Position numbers and translations under genes: made by a program. Of a stretch of DNA of 64,000 nt, positions 45,840-56,895 are shown in pieces (the stretch's first letter is position 1; the number at the start of each line of letters is the position of its first letter). Under the pieces are notes generated by a model. That model ran no database searches. It had not been told where the DNA came from and saw nothing but the letters and a program-made list of their open reading frames with translations. The stretch is taken from contig JAPWDM010000021.1 in the NCBI GenBank assembly GCA_035578155.1, positions 1,231,001-1,295,000 of the forward strand. The letters are read 5' to 3'. The stretch comes from Brachynemurus nebulosus (taxonomy: Eukaryota; Arthropoda; Insecta; Neuroptera; Myrmeleontidae).

Positions 45840-46690
45840 AGATAACAGCTCCCAGAATACCTTAATGTAGTTTTTTGTCCAGTTTGCAACATTTTTATTT
45901 GTATTTGACCAAAAATATTTTGAAGTTAGCAGTTTTTTGGTAGCACGAATACCAGAATGTGACATATTATGTATTGTATCAAAAAACATGCGTCGTAATT
46001 GTGAGTGCATGTAGGGGCGATTTTTGAACGCAGTTTCATGCCATATTTTACCTTCCAGAAAAACGTTAACATCTACAAGTTTAAAAAGGAAATTAAGCTT
46101 CCAGTTTCAGTTATCTAAAAGTTGCTTTAGTTCGTTATCATTTTGTTGAGCAGAAATTAAAATTTTGATATGTAAATCTCTAGGGTTTTCTGTTTCATTA
46201 TCTATGTTAGATATGCGCGATAACGTATCGGTTACAATGTTTAATTTTTTTTATATGTTGGATGTTTGATATGAATTTTATGATATAATCTAACTGACGC
46301 GTCTGACGGGAACTGCGATCTCTTTTTGAATTGATGACCATAGTTAAAGGTTTATTGTCTGTTAACACAACAATATCATTACTTTCGAGGAAATATTTGA
46401 TAAATATATACATAGAAAGTAATTCTTTATCGAATGTTAAATTTTTAATGTCTGTTTTTATTAATTTGCGAGAAAAGAAAGCAAGAGGTTTTCAGCATCC
46501 GTTAATGTATTGGACAAGTACACTACCAACAGCAACATTTAATACTTCACAAGTTAATGTTAGTGGTGCAGATTCTACCGAGTGTATCAAAAGTACTGCT
46601 GAAGCTAATTTTTTTTCAACTTTTGTAAAATTTTGATTATACGAATCTGGCCACGAAAAATTGTTCGAATTTTCAGGTTGTTTTAACCCA
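45840..46690 (-). pseudogene. Gypsy pol fragment (RNase H to integrase zinc finger), decayed
   Basis: Minus strand, in order: RNase H start with VAVGSVLVQY (about 46540), LAFFSRKLIKTD (about 46475), KELLSMYIFIKYFLESNDIV (about 46410), LTDNKPLTMVI, and RQTRQLDYIIKF (about 46280). Then comes a linker, RPYMHSQLRRMFFDTIHNMSHSG (about 45960-46025; shown as family landmark H-x3-H) and a GIRATKKLLTSKYFW segment where the integrase finger normally continues. The Cys pair is lost. Frameshifts separate the parts. It differs from both gypsy A and gypsy B. Confidence 0.75.
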
Positions 46691-46749
46691 TATTATCTCA
46701 ACGCCCCATTTAAGGTGCACGTACATTCCAAATCCCTATTGTACGCTAA

Positions 46750-48182
46750 GAGCCAGGACACACGAACCACGCCACGACCACGCGACAGCGACAAAATAGT
46801 GGCTATTCTGTGGCCGGGTATGTATGCATGTACTTTTCTTATGGAAACACAAATTTCAAGACACACGAGCCACAGCCTGTCGTCGTAATCGGACACTGTC
46901 GCAATGTGTCGTCGTATTGTCGTTTTTAGTCGCTAAAACTTGCGACCAATGGACCACTTATAAGCGACAGATACGTACTACTAGTACTACAGTGTCTCTC
47001 GAACATTACAAGAAATCATTGAATAATACGACTCAAGCAGGTGTTTTGTAATTTTTGTTTTGTTTAGTTTTCTTAATTGTGTGTATTTTTATTTCTTTTG
47101 GTCTTTTTTGATTGTTTTGTTTTTTTGTTATTATTTTGTTTTTTTGTTTTTGTTTTGTTTTTTTCTTGTTTTGTTTTTTTCTTTTTTTTTTTGGTCTTTT
47201 TTAATTTTTTTTTTGTTTTTGTTTCTTTGTTTTTATTTTCTTGAAAAAATGGCAATGGTTAACGAAGATTCATTTGATACGGAATTATTTATTGAGGAAA
47301 TCCGGAATTTACCCGCAATCTGGGATTACACATATTCGGGATATAGTAACCGGATGGAAAAAGTAAAGGCATGGGAACATCTTTGCTTCAAATTTTATGA
47401 TAACTTTGAAAATAAAGAAAAGAAAGAAAAAAATTGAATATAAACCTTTTTATGACACATTTTATTTACAATAAAGGTACCGCTGTTATAAACGTATCCT
47501 GTATATATATTGTTTATTGATTTATTTTTGCAGAATTATTTATGTAATACAAAATAATTATTATAAAGGCAAATTGGTCAACAGAATTGAAACATTTTTA
47601 TGGCATGGAAAAACCCTTCGGTTAAGAGTAAAAGCATGTACTAGAAGCTCTCCTGCTGTTTGAACGTGGATTATTGACTATTATTAGGTAAATAAGCTAT
47701 ATAATTATTTAAACCTTTTTAGTTTTATAATAATAGAAAAAAATTAAAAATTCAAAGAAATAAAGAGCTGAAAATTTTTGAATTGTTTCATCAAATAATT
47801 TTAAAAATTTAATCTGCAAAAATATGTAATACCAAAATACCGATATGTATTTTAAAAGAAATACTATTTAAAAGACGAATCACCTCTCTGATTAATTTTG
47901 TTAATTTTTATCCTAGCGTACCTACTTCACGCTGCAAAATTTTAAGTTCCTTAAATTTCAGTATTGATAAATCAATTATTGTATGAATACTTAACGCAGA
48001 CACTGTATATAACAAACAGTATTAAGTGGCTTTGATGCCTCCTAGCAGTGACTGTACGTGCTGTACGTCATTCGGCCACTAAAAAGTGGCTCGCAAGTCG
48101 CCGTCTAAGACACACGAACGACAGTACAACCACACGACAACCACAAAAAAGTGGTCGTGGCGTGGTTCGTGTGTCTTGGCTC
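46750..48182 (+). mobile_element. PIF/Harbinger-type element with ~32-bp TIRs and TAA duplication
   Basis: The left TIR GAGCCAGGACACACGAACCA continues CGCCACGACCAC. The right TIR is its inverse with one mismatch in that span. TAA lies on both sides (46747-46749 and 48183-48185), the 3-bp TWA target of Harbinger elements. The second TIR-like motif CACACGA(A/G)CCAC recurs just inside the left end (46861). It encodes a short MADF protein but no DDE transposase, so it depends on a relative. 21 bases separate it from the next TIR element. Confidence 0.85.
47249..47437 (+). CDS. Short MADF-domain protein of the Harbinger element
   Basis: ATG at 47249 (MAMVNEDSFD) after a T/G-rich leader; 62 aa. 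DTELFIEEIRNLPAIWDY, then SNRMEKVKAWEHLCFKF matches the first two-thirds of MADF (Myb/SANT-like adaptor) domains, which pair with Harbinger transposases and help DNA binding and nuclear import. The third helix and any C-terminal part are missing: the frame ends in a Lys-rich tail at 47437. This may be truncation, or an exon end if the message is spliced. Confidence 0.7.
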   Translation: MAMVNEDSFDTELFIEEIRNLPAIWDYTYSGYSNRMEKVKAWEHLCFKFYDNFENKEKKEKN

Positions 48183-48206
48183 TAAGTGAGAGTATTATTA
48201 TGAATA

Positions 48207-49270
48207 GGGTAGTTTCGCTAGTTTTCGTCCAATTAGTGGAGTTGATAGCTTTGCGACATCAAAAGAATATGTTCAACTGATCTAATGCTAATGAATTATA
48301 TTGCTATTTGTTGCTTACATAGTCTATTTTAAATTGACATAAAATGATAACTGATTACGCTCACTGTTTTTTTTTTTTTTTTATAAACAAATAATAATGA
48401 TAAATATATAGATTTCGCCAGTTTTTGTCCAAAAAAGTTAGTTATCGTCCACATGTAGGCTAGTTTTCGACCACCATTTAGGTTAAGAATTGTTATAAAA
48501 AAATTAATTTTAATAAAAAGAAAATGCCTATATGTATTCAGAACCTCTTATCTTCCTTCTTAAACCTTTGTATTTTATTTTATTTTATAATTTTTTTTAA
48601 TTCTAAGGATGCTATTTAAAAGTTTGAAAATATAATTCACGTACAGAAAAATATATGGACGAAAACTGAAAAGTACAATTTAATGCAGTTTTCAGTTTTC
48701 GTCCATATAATTTAAACTTTTGTAATTCATTCAATGCAAATAACTGAGTGGACGAAAATTAAATCTCTAATCAAGCAGCCAATAGTATTTGTCTAAAACA
48801 AAGCTTTTTACTATTTCACAATATTTAGCTACATTGAGAAATAAAATAAATTTCATTTGATTGTTTCAATTTTCGTCCAAGTGATCGAAAACTGAAGTTT
48901 TTAAGGAATTGGTTACTTAATATCCGTCCACTAAATTTTAAGAACTTAATTTAAATTTTTAAAAAAATTTCACTTCTAATTACGTTCAATGTGTCTTAAA
49001 TATTAGTATAAAAATTGTCATATCACTACTTTTTTTGTTAATTCGCAAACCTTTCGCGAAACACAAAAACAAGTGACTAATTAAAATTTTTTTTTAAATA
49101 CGTAACTCCATCAAGTAAGTGTTATTTATCAGTGGTGTCACTTGTTTATGAGTCAGGATTGTAACAAATTCGAACATGTTCGGTTATCTGTTTTTATATT
49201 ACTATTATATGCTATTGTACAGTAAAATGGACGAATACCGGATCTGGACGGGAAAATAGCCAAGCTACCC
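48207..49270. mobile_element. Non-autonomous TIR element with TA duplication and TTTTCGTCCA repeats
   Basis: TIRs GGGTAG(T/C)TT(C/G)GCTA at both ends, continuing TTT(T/C)CGTCCA; TA at 48205-48206 and 49271-49272. About ten copies of TTTTCGTCCA or close variants occur in both orientations (near 48221, 48424, 48442, 48462, 48657, 48694, 48752, 48871, 48922, 49227, 49246). The block CGTCCACATGT followed by a TTCGACC phrase also occurs in the pogo element (36612-36640), suggesting that the two are related. No coding frame. Confidence 0.8.
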
Positions 49271-49455
49271 TACTATCGCCAAATAAACATCTTTTAGTGT
49301 GATGAAATAACCTTTAGATTGTTTTATGTGCATTAGTTTATTTTCAACAATAAGGAGACTTTTGTAGATTTCGACTAAGATGAATTCCAGGAAAAAGTAA
49401 GTTCTTATAAATTAACGTGTTTATGTATAATTTGACTATTATATTTTTTTTATAT

Positions 49456-50310
49456 ATGGATGGTTCTACTTTTTAGGTCTCAACCATAAAAAAAATAGAG
49501 AAAGCCATTTAGTAGATTTCATGCGACTAGAATGTAGGAAAATTATCATAGATTCGGTATCTGTAGACCAGCAACGCGGTTTCATATTAAAATCAATATT
49601 TTTTTGCGGATTACTAAATCCAGACAGAAAAAATGTTTAAATTAAATTTAAATAATAAAATTTACATTATTATTTAAATAATATTTATATTATGTTCTCC
49701 TAATATCAATTAAAAAAATAAAAAAAAGTTGGTTTTTTTTGTCTGATTTGCAAAAAATTGGAGTGTTTTGTTTGTTTTATGATATAAAAAAATTGGTTAG
49801 GAAAATTGATCAAATTAACTTAATTAACTAAAAAATTTAGTTGATATACAAAAAAACACTGATATAGTAAATATATACTTATTTTATTATCGTATCGTTC
49901 GCCACTTTCATGTCTCCCATCGTCACATTCTACCGTGATGAAGGATACATCCGTGACGAAGGAGACAATTTTCCAACAAAATCGTTATTAACCGTGAACA
50001 GTGATCATTTAGATCGAAAATTTGAGTTTATCGTAAAGCTTAAATTATTACAAATAATATTTACGTAAAAAAACGATTTGAAATTCGTTAAGTGCATACC
50101 AGAAAAAGCCGTGACGAAGGATACACTCAATAAACACACGCAGCCGGTCTTCTTGCTTGATGTAAAAAAAAATGACAAGCTCTCAATGTCAATCACTTGA
50201 TTTAATTTTCGCTTTATGTTCTATGGTCTTTAGATGTTCTATGGTCTTCGCTATATTTGGCAGTTGTGACGAAGGATACTCAAATTTTCGCGACAAATTT
50301 TCGTCACGCC
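49456..50310 (+). repeat. Dispersed repeat R, copy 2, with GTGACGAAGGATAC motifs at its right side
   Basis: 49456-50018 matches 9316-9913. Beyond that point this copy continues, with GTGACGAAGGATAC at 50111 and 50266, related forms at 49935 and 49953, and inverted forms at about 49886 and 50297. The pattern resembles the motif arrays of the TA elements, so this is probably the right half of another such element whose left end is missing. The short open stretch near 49495-49640 is the same unassigned coding-like relic as in copy 1. Confidence 0.6.
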
Positions 50311-50798
50311 AAAAAAAAAAAAAATAATTCTGCAGATAAATAAAATTTAACTTTCTAATTACCATGCGTAACAATTTAACTCTCTTTTTTATTTATAAAA
50401 TTGTGTGGCTTCAGTAGAAGAGCTGTAACAGTTCTGGAGCACCGGAAAACGGAGTAACTTGAACCCTTTTGACGATGTTTGAAAGCGTGTGTCTTAGGGT
50501 CCTATTGCACCCATTTTACGGTACTACACATTCCGAACTGATGAGTCATCAAACTGTATCGATGTGCAAACCTTGATCTTTGACCCGGCACGTACCGAGT
50601 ACATACATGTATTTAAAATTTGTTGTTGACATTTGACCCCACACGCGCTCATACTCTTGGCCTTGAAATTCCTAAGACATGAGTCATCACCTCATAAACA
50701 CATAAGTAGTTAACCCATTATGCGTCATCACAATTTAGTTATCCCAATTTGGATTTGTGTTAACCCATTACCAGCCATAGTTTTTGAATCCAAACCTA

Positions 50799-50880
50799 AC
50801 GCATGCGCAGACTGAATTTTAGCACACGACGCATGCGCAGACTGAATTTTCGAACCCGACGCATGCGCAGACTGAATTTT
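50799..50880. repeat. Exact 30-bp tandem repeat, three copies
   Basis: ACGCATGCGCAGACTGAATT starts at 50799, 50829 and 50859, with the spacers varying slightly. The core GCATGCGC is palindromic. No associated cas-like gene and only three units, so not CRISPR. Confidence 0.85.
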
Positions 50881-50968
50881 AGGCAACAATTTGATAGATG
50901 GGGTACACTACCGCGTCAAAAATGTGGGGTACCCTAACTAGAGGGTGGCCGTACTGCTGCTACCCCGC

Positions 50969-51142
50969 TATCACCACAATCGCCACACAACCACCGCCAC
51001 CACCACACAAACACCACAACCGCCACACAACCACCGCCACCACCACAAAACCACCACAACCGCCACACAAAAACCGCCACCGCCACACATATACCACCGC
51101 CACCACCACACAGCCGCCACAACCGCAACACAACCACCACAT
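50969..51142. repeat. CAC/CCG-rich simple repeat
   Basis: Imperfect repeats of CCACCACAACCGCCACACAA and related phrases. It is open in several frames on both strands only because of the composition; the His/Thr/Pro or Gly/Val/Cys products are not considered genes. Confidence 0.85.
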
Positions 51143-51660
51143 TTGTGTGTTACGTCACCACCGCTATATAATTTGCTGAGCTATACTCCAGCTCATACAC
51201 CTTATCATGGTTAAAGGGTATAAAATAGTTGAACTTACACAAAATATTGTCCATTTACCGGTAGTTGTCAAAGAGTTAACATCTTTTTCGTTGAAAATTA
51301 TACTTTCGTGGTAAAACAATTGCATTTCGAACCACGTTAATTTACAATTCAGAGCAGTTCACCGCTAACCAACATAGCAAAGGGTTTTCGAAACCTAAGC
51401 AACATTTAAGCAACAACATATTTCACCCGAAAATTTTCCTTAAATCACTAGGTCTTAAAGTAAAAAGTATATGGTACTCACCAACGTGTTGAATATTATT
51501 AACAGTTTGTAATTTGATTGTAAACTAGCAATAGCTATTAGTAGCTATTTTCGAATACATCCCACAAATTAACTAACTATCCTCACCACTTTTAATTATT
51601 TTATATAAAGTTGTGGATTGTGTGAATAATTTCGTTTCTACGGCGGTGCGGCGGTAAAAA

Positions 51661-52054
51661 ATGGCGTTTCTTGATATACAAGGCTATCAAGGAGCTAACA
51701 ACCAATTTTCTTTTAAAGAAGTTGGTATCGCTGCGGAAAATTCGGATGAAATATTACATCTTATATTCGACGCATCGTTTGATTTCAACGAGTTGCCGAA
51801 GAAATATGAACGGGTTGCTGCACGTTGGCTTTGCCGAAATTGACATGGGATTTATCCCTGGGTCGTATGGATTTATTCCGTACAAAAAACTTCATACCAT
51901 ATTGAAACCTATATTAAAGAAGTTTGATGTCATATACGTCAAGGGCAGTGAAAAGAAGAAATGGATTTCAAATTTGTTTGATGACACCGAAAACCAGTCG
52001 TGGATTTTGAAGTTGGAAGAAATATTTGATGTACCGAACATTTCCAATCTGTGA
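51661..52054 (+). pseudogene. Small protein with FLDIQGYQ and YVKGSEKKKW motifs, one frameshift; function unknown
   Basis: ATG at 51661 (MAFLDIQGYQ). The first frame runs to 51843; after a frameshift near 51820-51850 the second frame runs to TGA at 52054, giving about 125-130 aa. Visible features: an N-terminal DIQG(Y/F) strand, NSDEILHLIF, RWLCRN followed by His-Gly in the joined frames, and FDVIYVKGSEKKKWI. I recall similar small proteins as widespread in arthropod genomes and mobile DNA, but cannot name a family or activity. The acidic-start DxQG strand could belong to an RNase H-like or nuclease fold; this is speculation. It is the only gene-like frame in its TIR element. Confidence 0.5.
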
Positions 52055-52554
52055 GATGAATATTATTCAAGACGTTGTATGCTTCATTCAGATAAAATTT
52101 GTTCATTAGAAAATTGTATTCTTTTAAAAAATTTTTATAAGGAAAATAAATAGATTTTATGTAATAAATATATTTAAGCAATTTAATATTTTTGTATACA
52201 TATTCTATAAATAAAATTTTAAAAAAATATGTGCGTTTTATTTAATTGTTAGCCTAAATTCCCCTATTTTTTACAGCAAGAAGTTTCTTTCGTTAACCTA
52301 TAAAAGTATTGAAAAAAATCTAATGATATTTACCATTCTAATTGAAAAGCATATTCAATGATACACCCTGTATACTAAAATATTTATTAAAAATATTAAA
52401 TATACACCCGTTATATTTATATATGTATGTATATGTATTTTCTAGTTTATAAAAATTTTGATTTTACATGTCAATTCTTAGAATGTGTGGTACCGTAAAA
52501 TGGGTGCATTTGGAATTTCCTAGTTTTTATTTTGTCACGATATCAGCACATATA

Positions 52555-53837
52555 GGGTTGACCGGGGTAATTGTGAATGGATGAATTGAGATAAAAGCGT
52601 TGTTTTAAGTATTTTTTATTTTATATATCACATTATGGTTGATTCATTTTTAATTATACGTTATTCAGGATGCACCACACAAATTTTGAGCAAATTCGTA
52701 TGAAAAACAAAATTTTATAAGCCATTCATATTTCCTCGGTGCGGTTTTGCAAATCTTATGAATTTTGGGGTAAAAGTGAATGCCATCAGAAAAATTATTT
52801 AGAATGGATTACAAGAGAAGTGTGGTACATCAGAGTAAAGCCCAACCCAAATTCTTCACATCTACCCCACTTTCAAATTTTTCATGATACTTTAGCGATC
52901 ACAATTTCTGTTTGTTTAATGCAAGTTACGCATACCTCAAATTTGTACAAAAAATCAACTTTAAATAAAAATAACAAAAATTGTAAGAACAAATCTATTA
53001 GAAGCTAAAAATGATTTTTGATGATATTTTGCCATTTTATCATATAAAAAATCAAAAAATTACATGTATTCACACAAAAACAAGGAAAATAAGACTTTTT
53101 CATTAGTTTACATGAATAAAAAACAAGAATCTATTAGGACTAATACTGTAAATGAAAAAAAAAATGGTTTTCTGTTAATCCTACTGTCCTTGGACACCCA
53201 CAGAGACATTAAAAACAAGTAATTTTTCTGTTTTTGTAAGTTGTTATTGGGTAAGGGAGCACAGTAATGATTTCGTAGATTGATACACAAAACATATCGC
53301 TCTTTGCACAAAATTTTTTTTGTATTGTTTTTGTAACGGAAACTTGTACAATAAGGTCACCACCATCTTCATCAACATTTTCAACTTTGAAAAGGACACT
53401 ACTGAAATTTTTGACCGATTGGGGACATTTGTGAATGACGTTCACAATTACCCCATAATTTTAAAATCATGGGGTAATTGTGAATTGGCAATAAATTGTC
53501 TAATTTCTTTAGGAGTTAATAAAGAACCCTCTCAGGGTTTAGATCACTTATTTAGAAGTAATTTTAACCATTTCTTACCTTTTAAAAAAAGAAAATGTAT
53601 TTTAAAAAAAATTTTTTTTGAGGATTGGTCGAAGTAAGATATACAAAATTTTGCAAGGTTTTTTTCAAAATAAAAAAAAGAAACTAATGCTTGGAGAATT
53701 GTTATGAAATTTTAATAGCATATTAAGAAAGGACAGAAAAACATACTAAGAGTTGATTTTTAACACTATTAATGTTATTTTAGAAATTATAGGCGCCGTT
53801 CACAATTACCCCAATTCACAATTACCCCGGTCAACCC
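52555..53837. mobile_element. Non-autonomous TIR element with TA duplication and GGGGTAATTGTGAA repeats
   Basis: TIR GGGTTGACCGGGGTAATTGT at 52555 is repeated inverted at the right end (53812-53837). TA lies at 52553-52554 and 53838-53839. The motif GGGGTAATTGTGAA recurs in both orientations (about 52566, 53443, 53470, 53800, 53815), with variants at 52765 and 53422. The 53443/53470 pair forms a hairpin around TTTTAAAA. Small AT-rich frames inside look like noise. Confidence 0.85.
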
Positions 53838-53839
53838 TA

Positions 53840-54534
53840 CATAATTATTTGATATAAAAGTTGTACTCTCAAACGAAAATGCGATCTCCTTAGATAAGAT
53901 TGTATTTATAAAGTATGTACTCTATAATTTGACTCCATGGTATGTAGGGCACGCTATCTGTTTTTAGCCAATCGTAAAAGGGCTTATGAAAGTGTTAAAG
54001 TAAAGCACACTGACGCCATGTAATGCACATGTATGTATTAGGGTACGCTATCGTAACTAACCAATGATAATGATCTAAAATGACAACATACATTATTAAC
54101 CAATTATAATTAGTTTTATAAACGTCTTTTCTAGAAAGTAACTACAGGAAACAGGATTGTGATATATAGATATTTAGATTCGTTCTCAACATGTTATAAT
54201 GCACACGTAAAAAGTTATTGCTAACCAAAAATGAAAATATAAAATAAAATAAATGTGGAACTAAGCTAAAAATTACATAAAAATAAAAATAAATTATTAA
54301 AAAGTATTTAAAGTGAAAAGTATTTGTTATGAATAAAAAGTGAATTTATCTATGTTTTTTTGTGAAAAAGTTGTATTTTGTAATGTAACGCCACATGTTT
54401 TGTAAAAGAAAAATTGAAAATAAAAATATATTGAAAATGCATCGGAAAGAAGAAATATTGTTATTATTATTGTCCTCTACGTGAAATATGAAGAAATGTT
54501 ATCATGAAAATATTATTGAAGATTTTTCGAGAAT
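53840..54534. other. No recognisable gene
   Basis: AT-rich. The phrase AGGG(C/T)ACGCTATC occurs twice in the same orientation (about 53948 and 54040) and may mark a degenerate duplication. Confidence 0.45.
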
Positions 54535-54536
54535 TA

Positions 54537-55548
54537 AAGGTGGGGTATCAATATTTTCGCCCCATCCCCTCCATAAATTCTTATATGTGCATTAGGTTTA
54601 CATGAAGGTAAATAGTAAGATGGATAAATGCCGGAATGTTCTCATTTATCATTTATTTTTCAGTTGATTTCATTATTATAGGAAGGTTTTATGAAAAGGC
54701 AAAATTATGAAATTAGTCAACTTTATTTGGAAACTCGTCACCCCAATATCTTTCAACATCTGCATTCATTAAAAATTTTTTGAAGTTGTACGCAACTCTT
54801 CGAATAGTATGTTCTTAATATCTGTTGTAACTTAAGTACCAGATTACGGAGGCAATATGAGCACAACAACCAACAAGTCTTCCCCTACTTTGCATTGACA
54901 GTACCAGGTTAGTACAGTGGTGGGATTGTACTCTATCCAAAGGGAGTATATTTTGGGAGCTGTGTGCCTAGACTGAATTTTTATTCTTAAAATATCACTC
55001 TATTCTTTATGTAAAAATATTTTATCAAGACCTTGGTCATCTATGTAAAAGTGGGAACTTTCAATTTTTGTCACTCCTATACGCCGTAAAATCGACGAAG
55101 TGATATGTTCCAACAAGTTTGTGCCGCGGTGGCACTTCAATAAATTTATTTTATGCACTTATGTATATAACGACCAATTTTTAAGTTGTAAATTCATTTT
55201 ATTTGTGTTTACCTATGAGCGCAAAGTGAAAGCAACGTAATTTTTAAATAAATTGTACAGTAACATGAGAATATTAAAATAACAGAAAAAAGAAAGAAAC
55301 TGCTTCTTCCATGCACTCTACATAAAAAAATTGAAATGTTATTGAATATGTGTTATTTTGAACAAAAATCACAGTTAGACCAAAGTTCGGCGTCCCACAG
55401 GTAATACCAATTGTAGTTTTTTTCCTTTTATATATATATTTTCTTGTCAGGTATATAGTCTACTTTCAAGATATATAAAGAAAACATTGTAGACAATTTT
55501 TTTTCGTCATTTTGGGGCGAAAATAAAGCCTTCTCGATACCCCTCCTT
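54537..55548. mobile_element. Possible TIR element with TA duplication
   Basis: The left end AAGGTGGGGTATC, followed by TATTTTCGCCCC, has an inverted partner at the right (GGGGCGAAAATA, then GATACCCCTCCTT) with an 8-base length difference. TA is at 54535-54536 and 55549-55550. No coding frame. TIR agreement is partial, so the call is moderate. Confidence 0.5.
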
Positions 55549-55550
55549 TA

Positions 55551-56150
55551 TATTTATAATTTGAAAGTATTATATGGAAACCATTTTGGGTATATTAAAA
55601 AGTATTAATATTGAATTTTATATTATGAAGAAAGAAGTTATTTGAAGTGTATTATTGAAGAAAAAGAGAAAACGTCGCATGGTATTTACGTACTTCCTAT
55701 CCTGAAAGTTATTTCCTTTCTAATAAAGTATTTCGTCGTATGTATATTTTCCTACTTTACCGGTAAATTTCCCTACCGAATGACACTAGATCCTGGAAAG
55801 CTTTTCTACCACTGAACACTCAACACCGATGTTACCATAGAATAACACCTTCTATACCTGACAAGCTAACGTGGGGCCTCATCTCCAAAGGGTATCCATA
55901 TCTGGGAATACAACACCAGGTATACGTTCGTATACATCCAGTATACATACACTACGTCATATAAGTTTTATCGTAAACACCACGTAGTACTGTGGCAAAT
56001 TGGTGCATACATTCGGGAAAAGGATCCCCAAATAGTAAAGGAGTACCACGCACCACGTCACTGTATTGTCACAATTTGACGCCCCATTTGAGGTGCACAG
56101 GGAACAGGAGACACCGTAGAAATTTATTGCAAGGAAAGCTCAATGAAATT
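55551..56150. other. No recognisable gene; possible element terminus near 56078-56100
   Basis: GCCCCATTT(G)AGGTGCAC near 56083 recurs as GCCCCATTTAAGGTGCAC near 46704. As it precedes a piggyBac-like N terminus here, it may be an end or 5' leader of that family; only these two short matches support it. Confidence 0.35.
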
Positions 56151-56164
56151 TATTTTTACGTTTT

Positions 56165-56452
56165 TTGATTGATTGTTTTTTTAAAAGATTGAATGTCCAT
56201 GAAATTATATCATATCTAGAGGATGAAAACGCTGTAATATCAGATATAATAGCAGACATAGTTATCACACCACCCGAAAATGATGATTTAAGTGATGAAG
56301 ATAGTGGAGATGAGGAGTCAGAAGATATTAGTAACCTTTTTCGTCGACAATTATTGACTAAAGCTGAGGTGCGATGTCTCGTTCAGTCGGTGGAAGGAAT
56401 TTTAGAAACCGTCGAAGGAATTCTATTTAGGTATGACTCAGGACGATCATGA
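56165..56452 (+). pseudogene. piggyBac-type transposase, N-terminal fragment
   Basis: An open frame of 95 aa. Its middle reads VITPPENDDLSDEDSGDEES, then SNLFRRQLLTKAEVR, resembling the acidic N-terminal region of piggyBac-derived transposases (PPE, a run of Asp/Glu/Ser with DEDSG, then an N-L-x-R-x-QL segment). The catalytic domain and Cys-rich C terminus are missing, and the last residues before the stop look unrelated. The true start may lie upstream of 56165. Confidence 0.6.
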
Positions 56453-56691
56453 GAATCGACCAACTAGGGGAACACCGGGGAATCGGATCCACAGGGTAAT
56501 GATAGCTACTCTAGTTTACATGTATCTAAACAAGTTAGATCGTGTTTTGTGTTGACGTAGTACAGAAGGACGCAGGAGTGGTACATGTGACTCGCCACAT
56601 CGCTACTTAGCTGAGTTTTGGTACGCAAACAGACCGTATGTTGGTTTTTCGGACAATAGATCTAATTTATTACGATATTCAAGGACACATT

Positions 56692-56895
56692 GTGAGTATT
56701 AAAATTATTTTAATATAAGTGTTGCCTCTTAACCTGTAACTTTATCATTAGAAAATTGTTTAAAAAGGTAAAATTATGTAAATAATCAACTGTATTTTGA
56801 GAATTATATGAAAACTTAAAAATGAGTATTTGGGGTAGTGGGAGTCGAATGGCTTTCATTACCCCACTTCGTTATTTTTTATTAATTTGTTCCAG
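56692..56895 (+). other. Candidate 5' UTR intron of the pogo-type gene
   Basis: The donor GTGAGT at 56692 and the acceptor TTTGTTCCAG ending at 56895 directly precede the start codon at 56896. This is a splice prediction by eye. Confidence 0.45.

Larger units (their letters stand above)
50497..52520 (+). mobile_element. TIR element with TA duplication carrying a captured or accessory gene
   Basis: The inverted ends share TGCACCCATTTTACGGTAC and continue (C/T)ACACATTC; left 50497-50533, right 52481-52520. TA flanks (50495-50496 and 52521-52522). Inside are a 30-bp triple repeat, a CAC/CCG-rich block and one gene-like frame (51661-52054) but no transposase. 32 bases separate it from the next TIR element. 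Confidence 0.75.

Noticed and set aside
47073..47255. Lys/Asn/Thr-rich frame on the minus strand
   Set aside because: Complement of the T/G-rich leader of the Harbinger element; low complexity.
50799..50880. Regular 30-bp repeat as a CRISPR-like array
   Set aside because: Only three units, near-identical spacers, eukaryotic transposon context and no cas genes.
50898..51214. Several overlapping open frames rich in His/Thr/Pro or Gly/Val/Trp
   Set aside because: They are products of the CAC/CCG simple repeat, open on both strands for compositional reasons.
53209..53637. Opposed small frames inside the 52.6-kb TIR element
   Set aside because: AT-rich chance frames overlapping on both strands; no motif.
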